Below, one piece after another: positions 1 through 8,485 of a DNA stretch of 64,000 nt (position 1 is the first letter of the stretch; each line of letters begins with the position of its first letter). Origin of the DNA: an uncultured Desulfobacterales bacterium (GTDB lineage Bacteria > Desulfobacterota > Desulfobulbia > Desulfobulbales > Desulfocapsaceae). Position numbers and translations under genes: made by a program. The notes beneath the pieces were generated by a model. It worked only from the letters and a program-made list of their open reading frames with translations. It had not been told where the DNA came from and searched no databases. The stretch is from assembly GCA_937915545.1 (NCBI GenBank), contig CALGIJ010000041.1:31633-95632 (forward strand), read 5' to 3'.

Positions 1-577
1 CATAGCGCCAGGGATGGCGCCTTACCAGGGGCAGCGCCATGTCGAGGAGGCGATCCGCCGCTGCCACCCAGCGCTGCTTCAACAGCCGCTCCTTGACGGG
101 ACCGGAGAAGCCCCAGGGACCGTCGGCCAGGCCCAGCGCCGGAGAAAACAGGAAGAGGTCGCCGTCGCCGGCCTCCTCCCCCATGGCCAAGAGGAGCGCG
201 AGGGCGCCGCCGGTGGACAGCCCGCCCAGGGAGACCACGGCGCCGCCGCGGGCGGCAGCGGCGACGGCGAAGAGGACATTGTCCAGCCACTGTTCGAGAC
301 GCACCCCGCGCATGCCCCGTGGCTGGCGCAGGCCATGGCCGGCGAGCAGCGGCAGGTAGACGTCGTAGCCGAGGCAGCGGTGGAAGTGCTCCGCCACAGC
401 CCCGAGAAAGGCCGGCGAATCACTGAGACCATGAACCAGCACCAGGGCCCGCCCCGCCGGCCGGTCATGGCGGAGGAGGCGGGGATGGCAGCCGGGGCGC
501 AGCCCCTCCGCGGCCATGTCGGCAAACCTGTCGCAGTACTCTCGCCACAGTTCCCCGCAGTCCTGTCCGTCACTCAT
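1..577 (-). CDS. alpha/beta hydrolase, 3' part beyond window edge
   Basis: An open frame runs leftward off the window edge, so the C-terminus is missing; 192 residues are visible. The fragment shows the start of an alpha/beta-hydrolase fold. There is an LVLVHGLSDSP strand-loop (HG oxyanion region, about residues 45-55). A nucleophile elbow, GLSTGG, follows with serine in the GxSxG position. This indicates a serine esterase or lipase of unknown substrate. The start at 577 is chosen because AAGGAG lies about 9 nt upstream; an in-frame ATG at 583 lies only 3 nt from it. The gene follows 126 nt downstream of a second hydrolase-containing gene on the same strand, so the two may be co-transcribed. 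Unlike that neighbour, this protein keeps the catalytic serine. Confidence 0.75.
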   Translation of the reverse strand, partial: MSDGQDCGELWREYCDRFADMAAEGLRPGCHPRLLRHDRPAGRALVLVHGLSDSPAFLGAVAEHFHRCLGYDVYLPLLAGHGLRQPRGMRGVRLEQWLDNVLFAVAAAARGGAVVSLGGLSTGGALALLLAMGEEAGDGDLFLFSPALGLADGPWGFSGPVKERLLKQRWVAAADRLLDMALPLVRRHPWRY

Positions 578-703
578 CGCCATTTTCTCCTTCCTCGCTG
601 CTCCTGCCGTGGGAACACTCTGCACCGTTGACGGAGGTCCGCCGACAGAAAACGCCGGCGGCACCGGCCCCGCCATGGCCATCGACCGCGCCGCCGCCCC
701 TCA

Positions 704-2905
704 TCACAACGAGTCGAGAAAGCTGGCGATGCGCCGCCAGGAACGCTCTTCCCCCTCGCCGGCGACGAGGATATGCCTCGCCCCGGAGAGCATGGCGAAC
801 TCCTTGTCGGCCGAACCGAGCATGGCGAAGATGCGCTGCGAGCCCTTCGGGTCGACCACCGGGTTGGCCTCGCTCTGCATGATCAGTGCGGGCACGGCGA
901 TTTCGCCATAGCGGTCGGAGATCTCCTCGAGGAAGTCGCCGACCTCATGAACCCCGGAGACCGGGTTGCGCGAGTAGTTGCCCCGCTCGTCATCGCCGGT
1001 GAACTGCAGGTAGTCGTTCGGCTTCTCCTCCCGCTTGAGTTTTGCCAGGAAGCGGTTCCAGACATCGCTGGGGGGGATGATGCGGGCCGAGTAGTCTTTG
1101 AGGGCGAAGGGCGGCGACACCGCGAAGACCCCTGCCAGCCCCCGCACCCGCGCCCGCGCGGCGAGGTCGAGGGCGAGACTGCCGCCAAAGGCCACCCCAC
1201 CCACTACCACCCGGCGGCAGACGGTGCGCAGGAGGACATAGGCGCTCTCCACCGTCTCTACCCACTCGCGGTGCTTGCGCAGGGCGAGGTCCTCGACGCA
1301 GGTGCCATGACCGGGAAGGCGCGGGGCGAAGACCCAGATGCCGCGACGCCGCAGGTACCTGGCGAGACCGCGCACCTCGGCCGGGCTGGCCAGGTAGCTG
1401 TGCACCAGCACCACCCCCAGACTGCGCCGCCAGCTCGGCAGGAGGAAGGAGCGGCCGTCGGCGACCTGCCGCCCCTCGGCCACCACCGGAAAGAGCTGGC
1501 AGGCCCGCTGGTGGGCGGCGCGGTCCTCCCGCAGCAGGTAGCGGATGATGGCCAGACGCACGACGAACGACGGCAGGCGCGCCAGGCGGCGCAAGAGGGC
1601 GGAGAGCTGCTGCAGCGGCTCGACCTCGTTGGCCATGACCTCGATGGGGTTGTCGATGCGCCCGCGGTGGAAGCTGAGCGGCCCGGAGAGCTTGGCGCGA
1701 TCACAGACCAGCATCTCGCCGCGACGGCGCAGAACCCCTTTTTCTCCGGCCAGAGCGAAGAAATTGGCGAACTTGCCGTAGCGGTCGTCGATGAGCAGGT
1801 GCGCCTGGTTCTCGCGCAAGGAGCGATGCACGAAGAAGATATCCTTGCCCCCCTTTTTGCCGGTGACCAGCGAAGCGGCATAGAAGATGCGGCGCTTGAG
1901 GTCGCTCTCGGGGATTTCCCGGAAGGGGTACATGCGCAGGAAGGCGGCGAGAAGGTGCTCGTGGTTGATGGTGGTCAGAGCATAGATATCGTGCATGTAG
2001 CGCTGCATGATCTCATACGCAACCGGACGCATCTTGTCCTTCAGCCCTGGCGAGATGGCGTAACCCAGCGGCGCTTCCGCGGCGGCCGCGTCCTCGAGAC
2101 CGTTTTGAGAAAGGAAATCCCCCATGGCCAGGGGGGCGCCGAAGCGGATATCGAGATCGACCCCGGAGAGCAGCATGGTGCCCTCGGTCATGATCTCCTC
2201 GACCATGCGCTCCGACATGTCCTTGACGAGACGCGAGGCGATCTGCAGGGCGATGTTCTCGGCGGTGCGGATCGGGTAGTAGGTGAGGTTGACCGGGACG
2301 ATGGACACTCCGGTGGTCGGCACCTCGTCGAGGCTGTCTATGCCGAGCGGGGCAAGCGCCGCCGCGGGGCCGGACGGCTCCCGGGCCGCCTGCAGCAGAC
2401 GGCGACGCAGCAGTTCGGCGCGCAGGGCGAGGGCGGCCGCCCCGGTATGGGGCTCGCGCATCCCGTCGGGGTCGGCGACCATGTAGCGCCCGCCGTGGAC
2501 GATCTTCTTGGTCTTGATCATGCTCCCTTCAGGGAAGATGATCCAGTCTGCGGCGCCGGTGAGCAGATTTCTGATGATCAGCTCGTCGCGCCGCGGGTCG
2601 TCTGTTGAGACCACCCCGACCATGGTCAGGAATTTTTCCAGGCCGCCCTTGAAGAGGGAGGCGGCGGCCAGGGAGAGCACCGGCTTATGGGTGAGGCGAT
2701 AGATGGAGTAGGGCAGGAGCAGGGTCTCGACGCGGGTGAAGTGGTTGACGACGAAGATGATCGGCCCCGGCGGCAGGTGCTCCTGGCCATGCACCGAGAT
2801 ATCGGCCTTGGAGAGCCGTGAAAAGATCTTGATGGCCAGGCCGGTGGTGAGGTAAGCGGAGAGGAGCATAGGGTGCGGATTGGGGGGCTGTAGAGTGAGA
2901 CCCAT
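704..2905 (-). CDS. PlsC-type acyltransferase / alpha-beta hydrolase fusion
   Basis: A long protein (733 aa from this start) with two enzyme-like halves. The N-terminal part resembles glycerolphosphate acyltransferases (PlsC): an NHFTRVE block near residues 54-60 and an FPEG block near 124-127. The usual HX4D is HX4E here, and FPEG is followed by SMIK rather than the common TR. The C-terminal third is an alpha/beta hydrolase (VVLVHSYLASP, later ANPVVDP and GARHILVAG, which could supply the acid and histidine). Its nucleophile elbow reads GVAFGG, with alanine (codon 1190-1192) where serine is expected. A role in lipid acylation or acyl transfer is inferred from family only; the hydrolase half may be non-catalytic. 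Start: ATG 2905 fits a promoter whose -10 ends at 2924; an upstream in-frame ATG at 2974 would precede that transcription start. Confidence 0.7.
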   Translation of the reverse strand: MGLTLQPPNPHPMLLSAYLTTGLAIKIFSRLSKADISVHGQEHLPPGPIIFVVNHFTRVETLLLPYSIYRLTHKPVLSLAAASLFKGGLEKFLTMVGVVSTDDPRRDELIIRNLLTGAADWIIFPEGSMIKTKKIVHGGRYMVADPDGMREPHTGAAALALRAELLRRRLLQAAREPSGPAAALAPLGIDSLDEVPTTGVSIVPVNLTYYPIRTAENIALQIASRLVKDMSERMVEEIMTEGTMLLSGVDLDIRFGAPLAMGDFLSQNGLEDAAAAEAPLGYAISPGLKDKMRPVAYEIMQRYMHDIYALTTINHEHLLAAFLRMYPFREIPESDLKRRIFYAASLVTGKKGGKDIFFVHRSLRENQAHLLIDDRYGKFANFFALAGEKGVLRRRGEMLVCDRAKLSGPLSFHRGRIDNPIEVMANEVEPLQQLSALLRRLARLPSFVVRLAIIRYLLREDRAAHQRACQLFPVVAEGRQVADGRSFLLPSWRRSLGVVLVHSYLASPAEVRGLARYLRRRGIWVFAPRLPGHGTCVEDLALRKHREWVETVESAYVLLRTVCRRVVVGGVAFGGSLALDLAARARVRGLAGVFAVSPPFALKDYSARIIPPSDVWNRFLAKLKREEKPNDYLQFTGDDERGNYSRNPVSGVHEVGDFLEEISDRYGEIAVPALIMQSEANPVVDPKGSQRIFAMLGSADKEFAMLSGARHILVAGEGEERSWRRIASFLDSL

Positions 2906-2923
2906 GTAATTTCGAGCCTTTTC

Positions 2924-2952
2924 ATTGTAAAGGGATTCCCCCGGCAACGCAA
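2924..2952 (-). promoter_or_regulatory. candidate sigma70 promoter for the acyltransferase/hydrolase gene
   Basis: On the minus strand TTGCGT (2952-2947) is followed after 17 nt by TACAAT (2929-2924). The -10 is 5/6 to consensus; the -35 keeps only TTG. It would give a very short leader to the ATG at 2905. It lies back to back with the rightward promoter at 2982-3010. Confidence 0.4.
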
Positions 2953-2981
2953 GCGCCGAAGTCCCGGCGGCCATCGCCTAT

Positions 2982-3010
2982 TTGCATTTTTGTCAGCCCA
3001 CCCCTATACT
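2982..3010 (+). promoter_or_regulatory. sigma70-type promoter of the cyclodeaminase-arginase operon
   Basis: TTGCAT (2982-2987), a 17-nt spacer, then TATACT (3005-3010). The predicted transcription start near 3017 lies downstream of an in-frame TTG at 2990. That rules out the longer reading of the next gene and supports its ATG at 3092. Confidence 0.6.
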
Positions 3011-3091
3011 GTCTCAAACACCGAGGGCACCCCCCTCTCCCGCGATGCCGGCGCCGGCCGGGTCGCCCCCCTTTACCAGCACGAGGCCGCC

Positions 3092-4183
3092 ATGGATCAG
3101 ACCTTCGTCTACACCCCGCCGGATTTCTCCGACCCCCGCCTGCAACGCAGCCCGGCGGCAAGCCTGGCCCCGGCCCCGGCCGATGGCATTGCTCCGGCCA
3201 ACTACCACGCCACCTCCAACCACCCGGAGTATATCAAGGTAGCCTCCGGCGCCTGGCTGCTCGCCCCGGAGTCGCGCATGGACGCGGTATTCGTCGTTAA
3301 AGACGGGGGTATCGAGGTGGTCGAAGCGCGCCGCCTCAAAAAAGGCGACATGGTCGTCGTCGGCCGCAGCGAAAACGGCGAAGAGGGCATCCTCGTCCAC
3401 GAGAAAGGCTTCAGCCAGGCGGCCGCCAACGCCGACAAATTCTCCTTCCGCTCGCGCGGCACCCGCGAGACGCCCTTCTCCTACTCCTACGACGCCCTCT
3501 ACGAGATCCTCAAGCACGACCGCCGCCATGGCTATATCGTCTGGGTGCTCGGGCCGGCGGTGGCCTTCGACAAGGACTCGCGCAACGCCATGCAGGGCCT
3601 CATCGAGAACGGCTTCTGCCAGGCCCTGATGGCCGGCAACGCCCTCGCCACCCACGACATCGAGGCGGCCATCTACAACACCGGCCTGGGCCAGAACATC
3701 TACACCCAGCAGCTGCAGCCGATGGGCCACTACAACCACCTCGACATCCTCAACGAGGTGCGCAAGGCTGGGTCGATCAAGCAGGCCATCAGCGAGATGG
3801 GCATCGACAACGGCATCATGTACGCCTGCGAGAAGCACGGCATCCCCTATGTCCTCGCCGGCTCGATCCGCGACGACGGCCCCTTGCCGGAGACGGTGGG
3901 CAACGTCTACCAGTCTCAGGACCTCATGCGCGCCCACGCCCGAAAGGCGACGACGGTCATCACCATGGCGACGCAGCTGCACTCCATCGCCTTCGGCAAC
4001 ATGACCCCCGGCTACAAGGTGCTGGAGGACGGCACGGTGCGCCCGGTGTGCTTCTACGTCGTCGACATGTCCGAGTTCAGCGCCGACAAGCTCGCCAACC
4101 GCGGCTCGGCCCAGGCCCAGGCCATCCTCACCAACGTCCAGGACTTCATCGTCAACCTCTGGAACCACCTCAAGAACGGGTAG
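3092..4183 (+). CDS. ornithine cyclodeaminase, COG1915/TIGR00300 (LOR/SDH-like) family
   Basis: A 363-aa protein of the family typed by archaeal ornithine cyclodeaminase and the C-terminal domain of cyanobacterial AgrE/ArgZ. Those enzymes convert ornithine to proline plus ammonia using bound NAD. Visible family blocks are ATHDIEAAIYNT, VLAGSIRDDGPLPE (nucleotide-binding region), LHSIAFGN and NRGSAQAQAI near the C-terminus. This is not the mu-crystallin type of cyclodeaminase. The start at 3092 has GAGG 5 nt upstream and fits the promoter at 2982-3010. Arginase starts 3 nt after its stop, so the two are co-translated, which supports an ornithine substrate. An alternative is the older LOR/SDH annotation (lysine-oxoglutarate reductase/saccharopine dehydrogenase), which I consider less likely given the partner. 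Confidence 0.8.
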   Translation: MDQTFVYTPPDFSDPRLQRSPAASLAPAPADGIAPANYHATSNHPEYIKVASGAWLLAPESRMDAVFVVKDGGIEVVEARRLKKGDMVVVGRSENGEEGILVHEKGFSQAAANADKFSFRSRGTRETPFSYSYDALYEILKHDRRHGYIVWVLGPAVAFDKDSRNAMQGLIENGFCQALMAGNALATHDIEAAIYNTGLGQNIYTQQLQPMGHYNHLDILNEVRKAGSIKQAISEMGIDNGIMYACEKHGIPYVLAGSIRDDGPLPETVGNVYQSQDLMRAHARKATTVITMATQLHSIAFGNMTPGYKVLEDGTVRPVCFYVVDMSEFSADKLANRGSAQAQAILTNVQDFIVNLWNHLKNG

Positions 4184-4186
4184 GCC

Positions 4187-5077
4187 ATGGGCAGGATCGT
4201 ACGCATCATCGGCGTGCCGATGGACCTCGGGCAGAGCCATCGCGGTGTCGACATGGGGCCGAGCGCCATCCGCTACGCCGATCTCGCCGGCACCCTGCGC
4301 GACCTCGGCCATGTCGTCTTCGACGGCGGGGATATCGTCATTCCCGGCCACTACGCTCTGGCCGACACCAGCCTCGCGGCGCGGCTGCCCCTCATCCGCC
4401 AGGCCTGTGAAGAGGCCTGGCGCCTCGGCCGCGCCGCGGTGGCGGCCGGGGAGACGCCGATCTTCCTCGGCGGCGACCACAGCGCGGCCATCGGCACCGT
4501 CGGTGGCGTCGCCGACGGCCGCGACCTCGGCCTCATCTGGATCGACGCCCACGGCGACTTCAACACCCCGGAGACCTCACGCAGCCAGAATGTCCACGGC
4601 ATGGCCCTGGCGGTGCTGCTCGGCCTCGGCGCGCCGCAGCTGGTCAACATCGGCCGGCCCGGCGCCAAAGTCAAACCCGAGAACGTCGCCCTGATCGGCG
4701 TCCGCGACCTCGACCGGGAGGAAAAGGGGCTGCTCAAGGCCTCGGGCTGCTCCGTCTACACCATGCGCGACGTCGACGAGATCGGCATCGGCAACGTCCT
4801 GTCGCGGGTGCTGAAGAGCTTCGCGCACCTGTCCAGCATCCACGTCAGCCTCGACCTCGACGTCATCGACCCGCTCAACGCCCCGGGCGTCGGCACCCCC
4901 TCCCAGGGCGGCATCACCTATCGCGAGGCCCAGCTGATCATGGAAATCCTCGCCGACAGCGGCAAGCTCCTCTCCATGGATATCATGGAGATTAACCCCA
5001 TTCTCGATATCCAGAACCGCACCGCCGAGATGGCGGTGGCCCTGGCCGCCTCGCTGTTCGGCAAAAAGATCCTCTGA
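4187..5077 (+). CDS. rocF: arginase (ureohydrolase family)
   Basis: A 296-aa cytoplasmic manganese ureohydrolase, predicted to split arginine into ornithine and urea. All metal-ligand motifs are present: GGDHS (about residue 100), DAHGDFN (about 123) and SLDLDVIDP (about 225); EINPILD follows near the C-terminus. Length matches bacterial arginases. The sequence MDLGQSHRGVDMGPSAIR at the N-terminus and the NVHGMALA loop fit arginase better than agmatinase, but I cannot exclude agmatinase or another guanidino substrate from sequence alone. The gene lies 3 nt after the cyclodeaminase stop, and together they would take arginine to proline with release of urea and ammonia. Confidence 0.85.
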   Translation: MGRIVRIIGVPMDLGQSHRGVDMGPSAIRYADLAGTLRDLGHVVFDGGDIVIPGHYALADTSLAARLPLIRQACEEAWRLGRAAVAAGETPIFLGGDHSAAIGTVGGVADGRDLGLIWIDAHGDFNTPETSRSQNVHGMALAVLLGLGAPQLVNIGRPGAKVKPENVALIGVRDLDREEKGLLKASGCSVYTMRDVDEIGIGNVLSRVLKSFAHLSSIHVSLDLDVIDPLNAPGVGTPSQGGITYREAQLIMEILADSGKLLSMDIMEINPILDIQNRTAEMAVALAASLFGKKIL

Positions 5078-5116
5078 GGTTGCAAGGGACAAGACCTGCC
5101 CTGCCCTCCAGAATCC

Positions 5117-5145
5117 GCCAACCGCTCCATCCGTCGGCTTTTTTT
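5117..5145 (+). terminator. weak intrinsic terminator after arginase
   Basis: An imperfect short stem, GCCAAC (5117-5122) against GTCGGC (5133-5138), is followed directly by seven T residues (5139-5145). The stem is weak, so the call rests mostly on the T-run and on its position 40 nt after the arginase stop. Confidence 0.35.
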
Positions 5146-5300
5146 CCCTCCCTGGCCGTCCCTTCGCTCTCCTCTGTTGCGAGAAATTTTCCTGCGTATT
5201 ACATATCAGCACAGTTTATCGCTGCTGGCCGTCGCCTGTCCCATGGCTGGCAAGTCCCGTTAGGGGCGATGTTGTGAAACCTTTTCCGTGGAGGAGAAAA

Positions 5301-6374
5301 ATGAAACACCTTGGGAAGATCGTCAGCGTATTGGCCGGCTGCATGTTGCTCGCCTCTCCGGCCCTGGCCGCCGAGAAGGTGCGCTGGAAATGTGCCATGA
5401 CCTGGGCCAGCACCCTTACCCCGCTTGCCTCGCCCGCTCCGAAACTCGCCAAGCTCGTCAGCGAGATGACCGGCGGCAACTTCGAGATCAAGGTCGATGG
5501 CGCCGAGAAGCACAAGGCGCCGCTGGAAATCCTCGACATGGTCAAAGGCGGCCAGTTCGAGATGGGCCATTCCGCCTCCTATTACTGGAAAGGCAAGGAC
5601 ATCACCACCGTCTTCTTCACCTCGGTTCCTTTTGGTATGACCGCCGACGAGCAGAACGCCTGGCTGTGGTATGGCGACGGCCAGAAGCTGCAGGAGAAAG
5701 TCTACAGCAAATTCGGTGTCTATTCCTTCCCCGGCGGCAATACCGGCGTGCAGATGGGCGGCTGGTTCCGCAAAGAGATCAAGACCCTCGACGACCTCAA
5801 GGGCCTGAAAATGCGCATTCCCGGCCTCGCCGGCGAGGTCTTTGCCAAGCTCGGCGTCAGCGTTATCAACATCCCCTCCGGCGAACTTTATACCTCGCTG
5901 GAACGCGGCACCGTCGACGCCCTGGAGTGGGTCGGCCCGGGCATGGACATCAAGATGGGCTTCCATAAGATCGCCCCCTTCTACTATGCCGGCTGGCATG
6001 AACCTGCTTCCGACATGCAGTTCCTGATCAACAAGGCGGAGTTCGATAAACTGTCCCCGGAATACAAAGCAGTGTTGAAGACGGCGATGCAGGCGGTCGC
6101 CGCCGATATGTACAGCGAAAACTATCACGAAAGCTCGCTGGCCTGGGAACAGATGCTGAAAGAGTTCCCAAATATCAAGGTGGCCATTTTCCCCGAAGAT
6201 GTACTCAAGGCGATGAAAAAGGCCAACGATGAGGTGATGCAGGCCTATGCCGCACAGAATCCCGAGTTTAAGGAAGTATACGAATCGCAGCAGGCATATA
6301 TGAAGAAGGCCAGAGTGTGGAGCCGCATCTCCACCCAGTACTACCTCGAGACCACGCAAATGGTTGAGAAGTAA
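5301..6374 (+). CDS. dctP: TRAP transporter substrate-binding protein DctP
   Basis: A 357-aa periplasmic binding protein of the DctP family, which captures an organic acid for the DctQM membrane complex. It begins with an export signal ending in ASPALAAEK; an LAGC at residues 11-14 could be read as a lipobox, but the hydrophobic stretch continues past it. The mature part has the DctP fold (WASTLTPLASPAPKLAKLV; PGLAGEVFAKLGV; LERGTVDALEWVGPGMD). The start at 5301 follows GGAGGAG at 5290-5295; a GTG at 5274 is in frame but lacks a site. In the 220-nt gap upstream I see only a weak promoter candidate (TTGCGA 5177, TACATA 5200). dctQ and dctM follow. The substrate is unknown; aromatic or 2-oxo acids are also possible for this family. 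Confidence 0.9.
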   Translation: MKHLGKIVSVLAGCMLLASPALAAEKVRWKCAMTWASTLTPLASPAPKLAKLVSEMTGGNFEIKVDGAEKHKAPLEILDMVKGGQFEMGHSASYYWKGKDITTVFFTSVPFGMTADEQNAWLWYGDGQKLQEKVYSKFGVYSFPGGNTGVQMGGWFRKEIKTLDDLKGLKMRIPGLAGEVFAKLGVSVINIPSGELYTSLERGTVDALEWVGPGMDIKMGFHKIAPFYYAGWHEPASDMQFLINKAEFDKLSPEYKAVLKTAMQAVAADMYSENYHESSLAWEQMLKEFPNIKVAIFPEDVLKAMKKANDEVMQAYAAQNPEFKEVYESQQAYMKKARVWSRISTQYYLETTQMVEK

Positions 6375-6511
6375 ACGGCCCACAACCTTGCCTGAACATG
6401 GTTCCCCTCTCGTCCCCCCCCCTGTCAGAGGGGGGTGGACGAGCTTCTGCGCTATACAGGAGGCCGCTTGCCACCCGCCACCGCCCCGCATCCGCCCGCC
6501 GGAGTCTACCC

Positions 6512-7057
6512 ATGCTGCTGACCATCGAACGTTTTTACCGTCGCTTGAATATCTACCTGGGCAAATTCCTCGCCCTGGTCTTCCTGCTCATGACCCTCAA
6601 CGTCTTCTACGACGTGGTCTCGCGCTACGCCTTCCACAAGAATTCCGTGGCCATGCAGGAGTTGGAGTGGCACCTCTTCTCCATCGGCATCCTCCTCGGA
6701 GTCTCCCTGTCGTTAATCGACGAAGCCCATGTCCGGGTCGATTTCCTCTACGACCGCTACTCGGTGCGGGCCAAGGCATGGATCAATATCATCGGCACCA
6801 TTTTCTTTCTTCTCCCCCTGGCCCTGCTGGTGCTCTTTGGCTCTCTCGATTTCGTCGTCAGTTCCTATAACATCGGCGAAATCTCCGAAAACCCCGGTGG
6901 CCTCCCCTACCGCTACCTGATCAAAGGCATGATTCCGGTGAGCTTCGGCATCCTCATCTTTACCTCCATAGGCTATGTGGTGCAGAACATCAATCTCCTG
7001 CGCGGCCAGGGAAAACCGACGCCTCAGGTTCGCCTCGGCATGGAGGAAAGCAAATGA
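6512..7057 (+). CDS. dctQ: TRAP transporter small permease DctQ
   Basis: A 181-aa inner-membrane protein with four predicted helices, the small subunit that joins DctP-bound substrate to DctM. Family blocks are RYAFHKNSVAMQELEWHLF near helix 2 and DEAHVRVDFLYDR in the first large loop. ATG 6512 has GGAG at 6501-6504; a longer in-frame reading from 6398 has an Arg/Pro-rich non-membrane start and is rejected. The stop overlaps the dctM start by 4 nt (ATGA), indicating translational coupling. There is a 137-nt gap after dctP. Confidence 0.88.
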   Translation: MLLTIERFYRRLNIYLGKFLALVFLLMTLNVFYDVVSRYAFHKNSVAMQELEWHLFSIGILLGVSLSLIDEAHVRVDFLYDRYSVRAKAWINIIGTIFFLLPLALLVLFGSLDFVVSSYNIGEISENPGGLPYRYLIKGMIPVSFGILIFTSIGYVVQNINLLRGQGKPTPQVRLGMEESK

Positions 7058-8388
7058 TCGGCCTGATAATGTTCTGCGCGGCGCTGCTGCTGCTCGCCGT
7101 CGGCTACCCGGTGGGCTTCACCTTCGGTTCGGTGTCGATCTTCTTCGGGATCATGGCGGCGATGGTCGAGGTTGCCCCGGATATCACCTTCTTCGCGGTC
7201 TCCAAAGAATTTCTGCAGATGTTCTCGATGATGCCCTTTCGGGTCTATTCGATCATGAACAACACCATCCTCATGGCGATACCGCTGTTCATCCTCATGG
7301 GGATCATCCTCCAGAAGTCGCAACTGGCCGAAAAATTGCTCGAAGCCATGGGCACCATGTTCGGCAAGGTCCGCGGCGGCATCGCCGTCTCCACCATTCT
7401 CGTCGGCACCATGCTCGCCGCTTCCACCGGAGTGGTTGGCGCCTCGGTGGTGGCCATGGGCGTCATCTCCCTGCCGGTAATGCTCAAGTATGGCTATTCC
7501 AAGTCCCTGGTGGCCGGCACCATCTGCGCCGCCGGTACCCTTGGCCAGATCATTCCCCCCTCGGTGGTGCTGATTGTCCTTGGCGATATCTTCCAACTGC
7601 CGGTGGGCGACCTCTTCCAATCCGCCTTCGGCCCCGGACTGGTATTGGTCGGCCTCTATATCGTCTTCATCCTCATCTACTCGTTCATAAAAAAAGACGT
7701 CGCCCCGGCCATGCCGGCCATGGAAGGCACGGCAGCTGGTAACCTCGGCCGGGCCCTGGTCGCGGTTCTCCCGCCGCTGATCCTCATCTTTCTCGTCCTC
7801 GGCTCAATCTTCATGGGCATCGCCACACCCACCGAATCGGCGGCGGTGGGCAGCATCGGCGCCATGATTCTCGCCGCCATGTACCGCAAACTCAGTTGGA
7901 AAGTGGTCGAGGAGGCCGCCCTGGAAACGGTGAAGATCACCGCCATGGTCTTTGCCATCCTCATCGGCGCCACCGCCTTCTCCATGGTCTTTCTCTACAG
8001 CGGTGCCGATACCATCCTCGAGGAGGCCCTGGTCAACCTGCCCGGCCAGAAGTATACTTTCCTCTTCCTGGTCATGCTGGTCATCTTCCTGCTCGGCTTC
8101 TTCATCGACTTCTTCGAGATCTGCTACATCGTCGTGCCGGTGCTGCTGCCGATTTCCCAGGTGATCGGCATCGAGCCCCTGTTCTTCGCCATCCTCATCG
8201 CCCTCAACCTGCAGACCTCCTTCCTCACCCCGCCCTTCGGCTTCTCCCTATTCTACCTCAAGGGGGTGACGCCACCGGAGATGACCACGCTCGATATCTA
8301 TCGCGGGGTGATACCGTTCATCATTCTCCAGGTGTTGGTGCTGCTGACCGTCGTCCTCTACCCGGAATTCTACGGTCTGGTCAAATAA
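7054..8388 (+). CDS. dctM: TRAP transporter large permease DctM
   Basis: A 444-aa inner-membrane protein with about 12 hydrophobic segments, the sodium-coupled transport subunit of the TRAP system. Typical features are the repeated hairpin and discontinuous-helix motifs GTMLAASTGVVGASVV (residues about 120-135) and GIATPTESAAVGSIGA (about 255-270), and the C-terminal QTSFLTPPFGFSLFY. The length is standard for DctM. The start overlaps the dctQ stop. The operon ends 15 nt before a perfect 27-bp hairpin that faces the convergent regulator gene. Confidence 0.92.
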   Translation: MIGLIMFCAALLLLAVGYPVGFTFGSVSIFFGIMAAMVEVAPDITFFAVSKEFLQMFSMMPFRVYSIMNNTILMAIPLFILMGIILQKSQLAEKLLEAMGTMFGKVRGGIAVSTILVGTMLAASTGVVGASVVAMGVISLPVMLKYGYSKSLVAGTICAAGTLGQIIPPSVVLIVLGDIFQLPVGDLFQSAFGPGLVLVGLYIVFILIYSFIKKDVAPAMPAMEGTAAGNLGRALVAVLPPLILIFLVLGSIFMGIATPTESAAVGSIGAMILAAMYRKLSWKVVEEAALETVKITAMVFAILIGATAFSMVFLYSGADTILEEALVNLPGQKYTFLFLVMLVIFLLGFFIDFFEICYIVVPVLLPISQVIGIEPLFFAILIALNLQTSFLTPPFGFSLFYLKGVTPPEMTTLDIYRGVIPFIILQVLVLLTVVLYPEFYGLVK

Positions 8389-8403
8389 GTAGCCCCGCTC
8401 GCC

Positions 8404-8463
8404 ACCAACGACAACGGCCCGCGCCGCCCCTGCTTGGGGGCGGCGCGGGCCGTTGTCGTTGGT
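8404..8463. terminator. 27-bp perfect inverted repeat between convergent dctM and gntR
   Basis: The arms 8404-8430 and 8437-8463 are exact reverse complements, separated by a 6-nt loop (8431-8436). The arms are very GC-rich in their inner half. It lies between the dctM stop (8388) and the leftward regulator stop (8486). There is no flanking T-run on either side, so a bidirectional terminator or mRNA 3'-end stabiliser is inferred from position and symmetry. Confidence 0.7.
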
Positions 8464-8485
8464 CCTCCGGGCGGACGGTGGCCGC

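Noticed and set aside
773..2608. A 611-codon plus-strand frame opposite the acyltransferase/hydrolase gene
   Set aside because: Shadow composition (runs of E, G, H, V, D) and no motifs; the minus strand carries recognisable enzyme domains.
2990..3091. Longer N-terminus (TTG start) for the ornithine cyclodeaminase
   Set aside because: The TTG lies upstream of the predicted transcription start, and the extra residues do not match the family.
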